Shown: positions 11,573-23,170, counted from the first letter of the stretch. The stretch: 64,000 bases of DNA from Cladopsammia gracilis (GCA_022457155.1 JAJGOT010000454.1:248001-312000), one strand, 5' to 3'. The notes: a model not told the origin generated them from the letters alone. A program made the numbers and translations.

Positions 11573-12406
11573 AGGTACTTGCAGTCTTTTTGGAAGGGTC
11601 AGCCTAGCTGAGCGTTATTCTTCTATCACAATATCCCTTTGTTTTCACAAATTGAAAACAAGGTTCTGATTACAGTAAATAAACCTTATACCAGCTTTGC
11701 GCAACATCACATAGAAATTGAAATACAGTGTACATGTTTGTGTCATGTTTGCTATTCTTATGAGTGGAACCGAGTTCTGATTCTTGCGTTGATGCTAGCA
11801 ACTTAAAGCGCATTTACACTTTAAACAATTGGGTCTGGAACCGAAAAGCGGAGCGGTTAGGGATCACAAGGACCATACTTTTTTTGTACAATAGGTCCGT
11901 ACCCGTTATTTATAATTTTCGTTGAAAATGACTGAACTGAAGGAGTCCTGGTTACTGTAAATGCCTTTTTCTCTCTGCAAATTTGAAAACCGAACACTAA
12001 TTTCAAATTCAACGCAAACGAATCTCGACCACAAGGTTAAAGGCCAGTATATTACTGCATGTTATGCACTTCACAATAAATCAATAAATAATAGATATAT
12101 AGACACCTTTATTTAACCCTTTGACTCCTAAATTTCCAAAAAAAAACGCTTTTTCAGGCTAGAAATGCCATTTTATGGCCATTATCTAGCCAAATTGAGG
12201 CCGAACAGTCGATAACATCGTTTGCAGCTCGGCAAACTAAACCCTCCTGCCATTTGTAGAAGTATTTGAGAATTTGAGTTCGGGCATGCTCACTGATCGA
12301 AATTTCGACATGTTTTTGAACGAGAAAAACACGACTTGCCTTGACTTTTTCTTTTACATTCTCAAGCCCGTTCTTTTAGTTTCCGTTTTGTCTGTTCTTT
12401 TTTGGT
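11573..12406. other. No gene recognised
   Basis: No coding signal. TTAACCCTTTGACTCC at 12115-12130 resembles one end of a TTAA-inserting MITE, but no partner end is visible. Confidence 0.4.
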
Positions 12407-12692
12407 CAGCGGATCCAGGAATTTCTGAAGGGGGGGGGGGGGGGGGGGGTCCCGGTTGCATGTCCCCCGGAAAATTTTTCCGATTTTACCCTTTAAAACG
12501 CCATTTCCGGCATTCCTGAGAGTCAAAAAGCGTTTGTTAAGTCAAAAACTTGACAATCAGTCAATTGGTGGAAGTGAAACAACAACGTATAAAACAATTT
12601 TATTCTATTATTTTTATGAACCACATGGGAGACACAGGTCTGATGGGGGGAGGGGTCCGGACCCCCCGACCCTCCCCCTGGATCCGCCACTG
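12407..12692. repeat. MITE with GCGGATCCAGG ends, copy 1
   Basis: The left end is CAGCGGATCCAGG followed by a long G-run. The right end is CCTGGATCCGCCACTG preceded by a C-rich run. The internal sequence (AACGCCATTTCCGGCATTC) is shared with the element at 48207-48423. Confidence 0.75.
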
Positions 12693-13149
12693 CCCCCGGC
12701 GAGTCGGCGACTACTGTACTTGGAAATTCTTTAAATCTCCACTTCTCATCTCCCCGCATTGCAAAAACGTTCGAGGTTCCTCGAAGCAACATTTTATCCC
12801 AGAAAACTCTTCTTTTTCCACTAAAGCGCCTATCCCTGTCCTGAGTAACAAATCGCAAAAAAAATGCTGGGTAATAACGACTTTAATTCTCCGCTAAAAA
12901 AGCAAAAGATCCTGCAACCAAAGTGTTTACCGAGCTGACGGCTGTGTAGTCGCGCGAAAAAACAAAGCCTCAAGATCCCGGATGTTATGTGGCGTCATAC
13001 GCGCATGTTTTACGACGTCATACGCGCCTGCGAGCTAGCCTTACGCGACACATGTTACAGATACGCGCCCGCGAAACATTCCGCTAACCATGATCATGAA
13101 AAATGACGAGCATAGGTTCTATGAGTATGGGGCTTCGCAGCCGGGCCTT
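12693..13149. other. No gene recognised; 5' flank of KDZ element
   Basis: No coding signal. The sequence is richer in CG dinucleotides (for example TACGCGCCCGCGAAAC) than most of the window. Confidence 0.4.
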
Positions 13150-13159
13150 CGGCCCGCGA

Positions 13160-13280
13160 TGTCCAATATAGACGCACGGATACAGTCTGTCAAAGCCACG
13201 TTACGATCTGTACGGTCTGACAAACTGTAATAGTGACCAGTCGGTCCGTTGACAGTCCGCAAATTGCTTCTCATTAAAGA
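13160..13280. repeat. Left terminal inverted repeat of KDZ element
   Basis: Begins TGTCCAATATAGACGCACGG and is the reverse complement of 23221-23338 with only a handful of differences. It contains GACAGTCCGC and TCGGTCCGTTGACAGT motifs that recur in the right-hand array. Confidence 0.85.
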
Positions 13281-13447
13281 AAGCACAAGCAAAAAAATCA
13301 CGGACAGATACAGTTTGTCAAATAGATCATACAGTCTGTACGACTCACTAGCTGATAATTATATGCATCAATCTGGCGGGTAACGGGTGAAACGGTTTGA
13401 CAGTCTGTACGGTCTGTACAGACCGTAAAAGCGGAAGTCGATCTGTC

Positions 13448-13805
13448 GAAACTGACTGAGAACATGTATATTTCTCGTTCTAAAAGCGTATGCAAAGGAA
13501 CTATACGTTTCAATACACTGTGTGCAATTACACGTTTCAATAGACATAAATACAAACGAAGATACAGAACGAAGGGTGAACCAACGCAGCACAGCGAAAC
13601 TGAAGAACATGTATATATCTCGTTCTAAAAGCGTGTGCAAAGGAATTACACGTTTCAATACACATAATATACAGACGAAGATACACAACGAAGGGTGAAC
13701 AAACGCAGCACAGCGAAACTGAAGAACATGTATATATGTCTCGTTCTAAAAGCGTGTGCAAAGGAATTACTAGTTTCAATAGTCATAAATACAAACGAAG
13801 AGGTG
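13448..13805. repeat. Left subterminal tandem repeats, ~120-147 bp
   Basis: Three units begin at 13448, 13595 and 13715 with GAAACTGA(CT)GA. They share AACATGTATAT, TCTCGTTCTAAAAGCGT and GCAAAGGAA. The overlapping minus-strand open frames are products of this repetition. Confidence 0.85.
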
Positions 13806-13820
13806 AAAGCGGCAGATGGG

Positions 13821-14085
13821 AATTATCAAACGCGCGCGACTGACGATCATCATTATTCGCCCAGTCAGGTTAAAACAAAATCCAAATAAAGCGGCAGAAT
13901 TTAGAAAGGAATTATCAAACGCGCGCGACTGACGAGCATTATTATTCGCCCAGTCAGGTTAAAACAAAATCCCAAAAAGGCGGCAGAATTTATAAAGGAA
14001 TTATTAAACGCGCGCGACTGACGAGCATTATTATTCGCCCAGTCAGGTTAAAACAAGATCCCGAAAAGCGGCAAAATTTAGAGGG
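13821..14085. repeat. Left subterminal tandem repeats, 89 bp
   Basis: Three units start at 13821, 13910 and 13999 with AATTATCAAACGCGCGCGAC and continue through TATTCGCCCAGTCAGGTTAA. They directly follow the ~120-bp units. Confidence 0.88.
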
Positions 14086-14161
14086 GAATTAATCGTGGAA
14101 TTTAATTTTTCTTAACCGATTGCGTTGCACAGTGTTGGTCAAAGCTTTCATTTTATGTGGT

Positions 14162-14177
14162 GGCTCCTAAAAGAGCC
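14162..14177 (-). promoter_or_regulatory. Histone-mRNA-like 3' stem-loop
   Basis: On the minus strand the sequence is GGCTCTTTTAGGAGCC, preceded by an A-run and followed by ACCACA. It closely resembles the 3' stem-loop of replication-dependent histone mRNAs (a 6-bp stem with a 4-base loop), differing from a common animal form at two positions. It starts 23 nt after the stop codon of the minus-strand frame at 14200-14368. No histone sequence is present, so processing by the histone pathway is only a possibility. Confidence 0.35.
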
Positions 14178-14199
14178 TTTTTTTTAAGGATGAGTGCCA

Positions 14200-14368
14200 T
14201 CACTGCTTCGGCAGACCGTTGAGACGAAGCAGCTTGTTATAGCCTATATCAAAATAAAACCAAGTGCTTCTTTTCGCGTCCATATTGCCAAGAACAGAAT
14301 CGATCTGACGGGCCCGCTTCTCAGCCCTTTGGAGTGATTCTGCCCAAAATTGGGCAAGCATTATTCAT
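14200..14368 (-). CDS. Possible terminal exon, unknown protein
   Basis: An open minus-strand frame follows a good acceptor (CTGATCTGCAG) and ends at TGA (14200-14202). It reads about 52 residues, including QFWAESLQRAEKRARQIDS and STWFYFDIGYNKLL. The composition looks protein-like (charged, helical start, aromatic patch), but I recognise no family. It lies within the KDZ element on the strand opposite the transposase. A histone-like stem-loop follows the stop. Upstream exons were not found, so this may be a cargo gene exon or chance. Confidence 0.3.
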
Positions 14369-15385
14369 CTGCAGATCAGCAACGGTTCACCTCCATTGCC
14401 AACAAAAAAAAGGAGTCGCAGTCTACATGCAGTATGAATTATAGATGGATAGATGTCAAGAGCATAGTCAAAAGTGACAAATACTATAGAATTGTAATTA
14501 TTACTTTATCCTTAAAATAGCTAATTGTATCATTCATGAATTTCCAAAATGAAAATGTTTAAGTAATGCTCCACATAAGAATTACAGTAAACTTCATTGT
14601 TCTGCAGCATTGGCTCTTTCCCACATAGAATATCTTTGATTTCAAGAATAGAGGAGGGGCTGATGGTTCATAATTATATTTCAGTATAAAAATTAAGAAA
14701 ATCCATTTGCGTCAAATAAATTTTAGGAAATGTTTGTGCTTCACCAATCATAATAGCATAAGACAATAGCTAATAATTTTGCTTCTTTGATGAAGTTGCC
14801 CAAATACAATATCTTTTAAAAATTGCATGTTGTGTGATTGGGTCTCATATTACTTGAAACCTTAAAAAATTAGACAAAATGCACTTTGAACCTTAACTTT
14901 TTAACGATTTTTGAGTCTTAACCAATGAGATCACTAGTTGTAACAATGAAAAAAGTTGACATTCCATCGTGCATTGCCGTTCAGCACTTTCCTTCTATTG
15001 CGGATCATTACTTAAGTGCATTTGTAGACATGACAAATGTGCAACTATAATTAAAGAGACCAGCTGCCCCATAGGTTTCTAAGATAATCCCTATTGATAA
15101 AATGATAAATGAAAAATGCAAATTTAGTCACCGGCTGCTGTTTAAAAGGCTTAAAGCAGTAAGTCAACAAAAGAAAACAAAAATAAAATAAATAGCTCTG
15201 TGTGAATATGTGTTAAAAATAATTACCGGTAGTTGTGTAAATTATGTACTACCTTGTACAACAAATGACTGTTTAATTCCAGGTCGATGCAAGAGCACTT
15301 ACCACTAGTTTATAACAGATGTGATGCTGAAAGTTGAAAGGAAGGCTTGAAAGGAAGTTGAAAGGAGGGAAATGAGGTCAAGCAA
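14369..15385. other. KDZ element interior, no gene recognised
   Basis: AT-rich DNA with no supported exon. Upstream exons of the transposase may lie here but I could not identify them. Confidence 0.35.
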
Positions 15386-18300
15386 GTGTTCTTGCTTCAT
15401 TGCACGTGGGACAAGTTTGGCGATATTTTAGGCAATTCAGGGGCAGGGTCATTTGGGCTTTTTGATGAACTTGTTTCCTTCTTTAGTACAATGAACATGT
15501 ACAACACTACGAAAATGCAGGTATCTGATACCAAGGAGTATCAAGATTTCCTACAGATGTTTACTGGAAAAACAAAGACACGAGAGACAAGTAAGCTTTA
15601 ATTGTAAGATAATTTGTTTCGAAGTGTGCAAAACTACTCTCATATAATCTCATTTCAAACTTAAAAAGGACCAATCAAGGCATTATCATTTATTGAAGGA
15701 CGTACTGCAAGCAATAATGTCGCAAGTGACTTTCTGGACAAACTGTGTCACAAATGTTAAATTCTAGATCTCAAAAACCACTTACTGGTGAAAATATTGA
15801 CTGCATTACCTATCTTATTTTTAGCTATTTTTTTATTATTTTCCAAACACTTGCTCTCCATTAATGAGATGATTTTTAGCAAGTCAGCAGGTCAGCCACC
15901 TTACTAATAATGACTTTAAACTTTAAACTAATTTAATAGAAAATGTTGTCATATTTGAAAACTTTGTTTTAATCATCTTTTTTTCCGTGAAATGAGACAA
16001 ACTGGTTTACATGCTCTTCCATTCAGGGCAAATAATTCACAATTTTTTAAATACCTATCTTTTTATTAATATTTACAAAGTCCTCTTTACTGTATCTTTC
16101 TATAGGGTGGCAAAATACACCAGCAAAGGCATCAAGGTATTGCAGTGTTCATTCTGACACTGCAATGGTATTTCAAGATGACCTTGCTGACTCTCCAAGC
16201 AACACATGTCACAACAAACCAGGTTCTCTCATTGTCAATGTGTTGAATGAAAAACAAACAAGACAAGGAAAGATTTTTGAGGTGACTATGTTATTGTATA
16301 CACCAAGTTGAAGAAACGTTGACTCAAAAAACCATGAACGATGAGACCGAATGGGATTTTGGGTAGGCAGCATTGGCAAGCTAATAATATTCTATTTCTT
16401 GATAATCAAGATGTTTTCTTTGTTTGACACATTTAAGAGCATGATTTATGCATCCTGTGTTAATATAATGTGTATTCTGTCACAGACGAAGATTAAATTT
16501 TCCAACTTCCCAGTAAACCTTAGGGTCGCATCGTTCATGGTTTATGCTTTTCACCCGACAACGTTTCTTCAATTTGGTGTATAATTGAAGGGTTGGAAGT
16601 GTAACTATTTTAGGTGACAATTTTGACCCAAATCTGAATAAAATATCCAAACTGTCAAATTTTTCGAATGCACTATGGATTTCATGTTGTAACTGTCAAC
16701 CCATTATTATTTCCTTGCCTGAAGGCTAAATGTTGTCACATTTAGCCACTCCTCCAGCAAATAGCTACTACAAAACCATGTAACCACTATTATCAATTGG
16801 CAAGATTGTTTCAAAATTAACCTTCAGGCAAGGAAATAACAAAAGATCAACATTTAAAACATGAAAAATGTGCAAGTTTTAAAAGCCATGTAGCCCAGAT
16901 GTGAGCAGTTTAAATTTGTAACGTTCTCAAACTTATTTTTTCAATAGGCCTTATTCACTATAGCTGCCATGTTGGTTGTTATATTATTGTGTAAATTTAC
17001 CATGTGATTTTTGAGGGGGCAAGCAACTCAAACTCAGGACATTTCAAACCAATTGTTAATTATACTGATATTTTTTCAGAGGTAATGCATTTTTCAGTGT
17101 AACATTAGTTAATATACCGGTACTTATATTTAAGTTAATTTCGTCACTTTAGTAACTAGTAAACAGTTTGAGTAGTTAACAAAACTAATACAAGTCAGAT
17201 ATAGAGCAACATTCCAAACTTCTAATAAAAAATATCATAACCGCCAACTATATATCTAGCTCTCAAATATGATTTTTACAAGGATACTTCACTGTTAGAA
17301 AGAACTGATCTTCCGAAAATAGTTCTTTCATTCATTGTTTGCCTCGCGGTAGAGCACATGACTAATATAATTTGCATCATAATGTTGCCACCAACATGGC
17401 GGCTATCGTCAATAAGGCCTATTAACTTTGTCCTGAAGACTGCTTAATAAAGCCAGATTTTTGCGAAATTGTTTATTTTAACCAACTATTTAAATTAATG
17501 GAAAGAAAGAAAGTTTGTTTTAATTGAAGTTACCATAAATCTTCTTTATAGTCTGAAGTGACAACAGGCTTAATTGTGTGTCATCGTTTCATTTATGCCA
17601 AACTTAAACGCATAAACCGATTGATAATAATTACATAGTAATAATACTGTTATCCTTATTCAATTTGTAATCTATATTACATGTATAACCATATATTACA
17701 TGTATATACAATGTATGTGCTAAATTTATCCATAGGGTGCTGTGGTCAGACGGACGTAAAAGTTGGCTAAAGGAGGCTAACCTTCCACCAAAGGTACAAG
17801 ACTGTCTGTCACAAGAACAGACATATGAACAGATAACAGTCACACGAAATGAATTTGGGCAACAGCGTACAGAATTTGTGTTTTCACCGTCCACTGAGCC
17901 TAAAACAGATTGTATTCCTGTAAAAAGGTAACAAATTTTCAAAATTTGTCATACAGTACCTGTAATTTTGAAATATAATTGGTAACGTAAATATAATTCA
18001 CCACTATTACAGTAAAACCACAAAAACATGAATACTAAAAATATGTCTACAATGTTTATTGTGTTACGGCCAACAGATTCAAACCCGCAGCAACCAAACA
18101 TCTGACAAAAATGAAAGAGTCACAAAATGATAATTTAAAGTATTTCAGTTTTATTACTTATTCTTTTCAAACATAAGCCCCATATTTTCCCTACAGGTGT
18201 TTGTTTGTAATTTATTTTTTTTTTTTGACTTAAGACTGACAAGATAATCCAGGTTATTTTCACAAACAGCTCTATATTTCAAAACAAATCACCATCAGTC

Positions 18301-20875
18301 AGTCAAAAGCACTAAACAACCATCTCACTGTTTTCCCACACGGTGGTCGGTTGCTAGGGCTTTTCCTCCCGCAACTCTCGAAACTGAGAGTTTTAGGCTA
18401 TAGACAAAAGTAGAATACATCGAATGTAACGAAACTTGTGACGTCATAATGACGTAATTCGTGATGAAATACGCGTCATAGTACAACATATGCTAAGTTG
18501 AAAAAACTACAATTTCGATTTTATGCAACTTTGTCCTTTCTCCGTTGCGACTACATTCATTGTTTTCGCGTTTAAATACCCCTAAAGTTTGACCATATAT
18601 GGTCATTTGGCGGGAAATTTGAATTTCTTTAATTAGCTGTAACTTTACGTCTTTTTATCCGATTGAGATGGGGTTTTCACCAGAAATAATAGAATTCTAT
18701 ACTGAAAACTAATTCAACATTTTCACACTTTTTTTCCTGAATTTTAATTCTGATGCGAAATTTGGACATCATTTATGACGTCACAATAGCAGTCAGATGG
18801 GATGGAATAATCATCAATCGATAGGTAATTTATCCACCTACTTTCCTTCCAAGTTTCGTTAGATTCGATGTATTCTACTTTTGTCTATAGCCTAAAACTC
18901 TCAGTTTCGAGAGTTAAGGGAGGAAAAGCCCTAGCAACCGACCACCGTGCCATATTAAATTGCAGTGATAAGTTACAGAACATTTTGAAAATAGTGTGAA
19001 AAAAAGGAGACATTACTTGGAAATGACAGAACAAAAGAGTTTTTCTTGATAATATTAATGTTAACAGTTAAAAGTACATTTCAAGCAAACAGTGCACTTC
19101 AATAAAACTTTGAAAACCATCCATTCCACACTTTTTTTTGTCATTTCACCATCAATATTCACACTTATTTGATACAATACGTTTGTAGTAAACTAAATAT
19201 CCTGCCATTCTTTTAGTTCTGGCTTTGCTATTGAAACTGATGATGACAGAACAGTTCAAGATGAATCTGGCCATCAGAGAAAGATGACATGTGGCACCGA
19301 AAAAGGGAAACATAAGTCAAAAAACCATAGAAGTGCAGGTGAGGTTCAAGATAATTATTGGAAATTACCTGGCATTTGAGACAAGTCACATATGGCATTC
19401 TTCTATGATATAATAAAAATTTATTGACCCATTTTTCATTTCCCAATAAAATAGTGAATATTAACAACCTTAATAATCACAACCTTTCTTACAGGCATCC
19501 TTGCTGTTTCAAAACCTTGCTCGATTGTCATTGATGTCAAGGAATTGTTTGGATCCGAGAGCAAATCTCAAGTGTATGCGCACCTACATCACTTGCTACA
19601 ACAATCAGCACTACACAATATAGGTACAAAGAAGCCCATTTGTTTTATTGTAATACATTGATGTATGTGTTGTGGTTCAATTTTATCCTTGGTTTTGTCC
19701 TTTGTTGTTGGGTATGGTAATGTATGATAATGAGTTTTAAACAAAGGAAAAAAAATTTAAACCAAGGATAAAATTGAACCACAACATATGCAATGTTATA
19801 GGATTTGGAGAGCATATCATCTATTAGAATGGCAGAATAATTCAAATTTAAATATTTAAAAAACCTTGCAAATTACTCATACATGTGGCCACCTGCCTGA
19901 ATCCTATCAGTGCTAGGATTCACAGCAGCGAAAATTTTTCCTTTTTTGACAAGTCACACAAAAGCAGTTGTTGCTGCAATTTGTCTCGGTGTCATATCCC
20001 AGAAACTTGTTGCCTTAAGTCTAACCTGCATTAAAGCTGAAATGTCAACCAAGATAATAAAAGTTTAAGTTCTGTTGTCATAGCAATTTTCCTTTAATGA
20101 AGTAAAGAACATCGTAACAAATAATAACAAATGTTTGCTTGTTTTATTTACAGACACACTATGTTATGACGATGCATGTCATCTAAAGAAGTTTACACAA
20201 AATCAAAAAAGATGCCATCTAACCCCAACAGCTGAACGGATGGCACAAATGGATATAATTTGTGATAAATTTCATTTTAAAAACCATGTGGATGCCTGGT
20301 GTAAAGCAAACTGTAACCCATACAATGCAGTTACCCTAGAGGTAATTATAAAGAAAAATACATATTGTTTGTAATCATATTTCAAAGGTTATTTTCATGA
20401 TTTTCCAAACAAAAAAAATATGCCACCTGACTCCTACAGCTCAAACGATATCACAATTGCACAATAACTTGTGACAACTTCAATTTAAGAACAACATTGA
20501 TGACTGGTGTAAAAACAACATAACTGTAACCCATACAATACAGTTACTCTAGAGGTAACTTTTAATTACTTAGTTTTCTAATCATTTAAAGGTTATTGCC
20601 GTGATTTTCCAGTAGAAATAAAAAACATACAAATATTACCAATTTATTGATACTTTAATCATAATTTAGAAAAAGAGGTAACCACTGAATATGATAATAA
20701 ACGGCAACAGTAACAAACTCATATTCAAATTATTCTGAAATATAATTCTACTTTTCATCAACAGGGAGTCAATACAGAAGTTTGTGAGAAGCTTTTTTCA
20801 TGGTTATCGAAGTTTGCCCATATCACAAAGCACATGAATCGCTGGAGATTCTTGTTTCTGATTTTATATTTTTAG
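15386..20875 (+). CDS. KDZ-type transposase, multi-exon
   Basis: Seven exons can be read: ...-15590, 16106-16281, 17736-17927, 19217-19338, 19495-19623, 20154-20341 and 20765-20875. All have GT/AG borders. Phases agree at every junction except 16281/17736, where an exon may be missing. Exon 1 (FGLFDELVSFFSTMNMYN) faintly resembles DUF3987-like modules; its true start is uncertain. Exons 4-7 carry the transposase core: CGTEKGKHKSKNHRSAG, IDVKELFGSESKSQVYAHL, CYDDACHLKKF, CDKFHFKNHVDAWCKANCNP and GVNTEVCEKLFSWLSKF. These match the RNase-H-fold catalytic region of KDZ transposases; the Asp of YDDAC and the Glu of NTEVCE are likely catalytic. The frame ends at TAG after FLILYF. One more T in the T-run at 20868-20873 would extend it by about 14 residues in the style of relatives (LDNHN), so a one-base deletion probably clipped the C-terminus. 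Confidence 0.75.
16293..16585. repeat. MITE nested in KDZ intron (ATACACCAA ends)
   Basis: Left TATACACCAAGTTGAAGAAA is matched inversely by TTTCTTCAATTTGGTGTATA at the right, and the repeats extend to about 60 bp. It lies directly after the donor at 16282. The 77-codon open frame at 16351-16584 lies inside this element and is not a gene. Confidence 0.85.
16707..16839. repeat. 133-bp MITE nested in KDZ element
   Basis: Perfect 19-bp inverted ends, TTATTTCCTTGCCTGAAGG and its complement. No coding capacity. Confidence 0.88.
16944..17423. repeat. 480-bp MITE nested in KDZ element
   Basis: Inverted ends of about 33 bp begin AATAGGCCTTATTCACTATA, and the right end reads the same inversely with a few substitutions. 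The end motif GCCATGTTGG is conserved in both arms. Confidence 0.88.
18339..18949. repeat. 611-bp MITE with ~105-bp inverted ends
   Basis: Left CACGGTGGTCGGTTGCTAGG is matched by CCTAGCAACCGACCACCGTG at the right. The arms include CTCTCGAAACTGAGAGTTTT and ACTTTTGTCTATAGCC, with only a few differences. It lies between transposase exons 3 and 4. Confidence 0.92.
19666..19789. repeat. MITE with TGTTGTGGTTCAA ends, copy 2
   Basis: Same family as 7302-7427: inverted ends plus the shared core GGGTATGGTAATGTATGATA and AGTTTTAAACAAAGGAAA. It is nested in the KDZ element between exons 5 and 6. Confidence 0.85.
20395..20560 (+). pseudogene. Decayed duplicate of transposase exon 6
   Basis: Directly after exon 6 (20154-20341), the intron contains a second, degenerate version of it. 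ATGCCACCTGACTCCTACAG corresponds to the exon's ATGCCATCTAACCCCAACAG. The end CAGTTACTCTAGAGGTAAC corresponds to the exon's CAGTTACCCTAGAGGTAAT, including the donor site. Several indels close the frame. This is a local tandem exon duplication. Confidence 0.8.
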
Positions 20876-21006
20876 ACAACCATAATAGTGATGTGCAACA
20901 ACAAAATAAATGGTAACAGTTAATTTTCCTTATGATCATTAAGGTATTGCTAGTTTATTCAAGAATTTCACGGCCACTTTAGCAACATGAACTGGTCATT
21001 TTAATA

Positions 21007-21414
21007 TTAAAGGGACAATGTCACGGTGATTTTGCTGCTTTTAGCCAACATTGACCCAAACATTTCACTTAGTGCCTTTCCTTATTTACGAGATCCTCTT
21101 GCAACACACATAGGGAAGTATAATGTGATTTCTCGAAGGAAAAACAAGCCACAATTCATCATTCAGCGATTTCTCGAAGACAGAAGAGAAGAACTTGCAA
21201 ATACTGGCAAGTGTTTTCAAGTTGAAATCCATTTCCATCCTGGCCATTCACAGCCGGAAACGATTAATAATAGTTACAATGCATTGGTGTAATTACAAAT
21301 ACAATTATTATTATTGTTAACAAAACTGGGCCATTATTTTTTTAGATTCCCATTGAAACAAATGTTTTTAGCTTTTCAAAACGACACTAAAAATCAGTGA
21401 CATTATCCCTTTAA
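21007..21414. repeat. TTAA-flanked MITE (AGGGACAATGTCAC)
   Basis: TTAA at 21007-21010 and 21411-21414 flank inverted ends AGGGACAATGTCAC and GTGACATTATCCCT. A TTAA target duplication is the hallmark of piggyBac-type insertion. The 88-codon open frame at 21026-21292 lies entirely inside, so I do not call it a gene. Related elements lie at 48166-48624 and 51771. Confidence 0.85.
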
Positions 21415-22489
21415 CAAGAGTAACTTGCCTAATTATGTAAAAACAATTATTACTGTCTCACTAAGGTCGGTGGCTCCCTCCCCCGAAATAATTTTACTGA
21501 TCACATATTATGACGAGAGAAAAGAGCAAAATTTTTTCTTTAGTTTACGCTGCCATGCTGCCACACTGCCACACCGGATAATAGGTTTTATAACTTTCCA
21601 ATTTTTGTCTCGCGTCATTAACAATAACGAAGACAACGTATTATCCTTATTTATCGCATTAATTTTTTTTGTTAGAGGCCACCGCCTTGTCAACGATAAC
21701 CCATTAGGAAGCTAATATTTTCCAATAGTTCATCTCATTTTATTATTTTGAATTTCCTATTTCGCATATCTTTTAAAGCTAAGGCCTCTTTAAGCTTGGC
21801 TAAATGGAAATGGAAATGGTAAATGTATAGAACATTTTAAAAGAAAAATAGTTCAGGGATACGGATCTCGTAACATATTTACTGCTAGTATGCAAATTTT
21901 GGCTCGAAATTGTCTCAAAAGACCGTTTGAGATCTTAACAATCACACAACCACCTGTTATTTGCATAAACTAATACTTCCTCCTTTTAAAAAATAAACTG
22001 ACGCCTGCTGTACAGGCTAAGGACAACAAGTGTTTAGTGTTTAATGCGTAACCTAGGAATGCATGTTTAATAGCACAGAAACACTTAAGGCAAAAGCCAA
22101 CAAATACTGACAACGTCAATGTTGTCGAACGGAGTGCAGATCAAAACAAGATCGCAGACATATTGTTGGAATCAATATGTTCAATTCCTTTCGTCATGAA
22201 TTAAACAATGTTCTTTTTTTAACCCCGCTCAGAAACAATCGAAAAAAGCAAACACAAATTATTGAACCAAACGAAATCTGAGGGCGCGGAAATGTATAGA
22301 CATTTTCCAAGCTCCCACATTACTTGTTCATGAACACGCACGTATTCATTGATCCCTAAACGAATAATCATTACAATACAGACCATCAAACCATTTCACT
22401 CCACACTCGAAGTTTCGAGGACGCGAAAATATTTTAAAATTATCGAATGTTGACAAATTTGCGAGATGTCGACAAACCGACTCTCTTTT
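21415..22489. other. KDZ element interior, no gene recognised
   Basis: No supported exon between the transposase 3' end and the right subterminal array. The 96-codon frame at 21425-21715 shows no recognisable features. Confidence 0.4.
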
Positions 22490-23170
22490 ACGGTCTGTAG
22501 AAACCGTACAGACAGTCAAAACTGTTGGTCCCTACACTCGGGAGTATGGAGTATGGACAAGTCCCCTTGTCAAACTGTTTACAGACTGTCAACGGACCGA
22601 CTCTAGCTCTCTTTTACGGTCTGTACAAACCGTACAGACCATCGAACTGTTTGTCCCCACACTCGGAGTATAGAGCGAACATATTCTAAGTCCCCTTAAT
22701 GAAATGCAGTTTACGGGTTGTCAACAGACCGACTTTCTCTTTTACGGTCTGTACAAACCGTACAGACCGTCAAACTGTTTGTCCCCACACTCGGACTCGG
22801 AGTATAGAGCGAAAATATTCTAAGTCCCCTTAATGAGATGCAGTTTACGGACTGTCAACGGACCGACTGGTCCCCTTGACGGTCTGTACAAACCGTACAG
22901 ACCGTCAAACTGTTTGACCCCACACTCGGAGTATAGAGCGAAAATATTCTAAGTCCCCTTAATGAAATGCAGTTTACGGATTGTCAACAGACCGACTTCC
23001 TCTTTTACGGTCTGTACAAACCGTACAGACCGTCAAACTGTTTGTCCCCACACTCGGACTCGGAGTATAGAGCGAAAATATTCTATTCCCCTTAATGAGA
23101 TGCAGTTTACGGATTGTCAACGGACCGACTGGTCCCCTTGACGGTCTGTACAAAACGTACAGACCGTCAA
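22490..23170. repeat. Right subterminal array with palindromic core
   Basis: Six units carry the palindrome ACGGTCTGTACAAACCGTAC plus AGACCGTC. The cores start at 22490, 22616, 22744, 22879, 23007 and 23141, giving spacings of 126, 128, 135, 128 and 134 bp. Between cores lie TTTGTCCCCACACTCGGA, GAGCGAAAATATTCTA and GCAGTTTACGGA(CT)TGTCAA. Two unit variants seem to alternate (CTCTTTTACGG and TCCCCTTGACGG lead-ins). The array merges into the right terminal repeat. Such repeats are plausible transposase-binding sites. Confidence 0.9.

Noticed and set aside
12115..12130. TTAACCCTTTGACTCC as a TTAA transposon end
   Set aside because: No inverted partner within several kilobases.
14162..14177. A histone gene
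   Set aside because: Only the stem-loop resembles histone mRNA; the adjacent frame has no histone sequence.
21026..21292. 88-codon plus-strand frame (FPYLRDPLATHIGKYNV...) as a further transposase exon
   Set aside because: It lies entirely between the two TTAA-flanked inverted ends at 21007-21414, so it belongs to a MITE, and it shows no transposase motif.
22490..23170. Regular palindromic array as a CRISPR-like array
   Set aside because: The spacers are themselves conserved repeats, unit length is too long, and the array is part of a transposon end in an animal genome.
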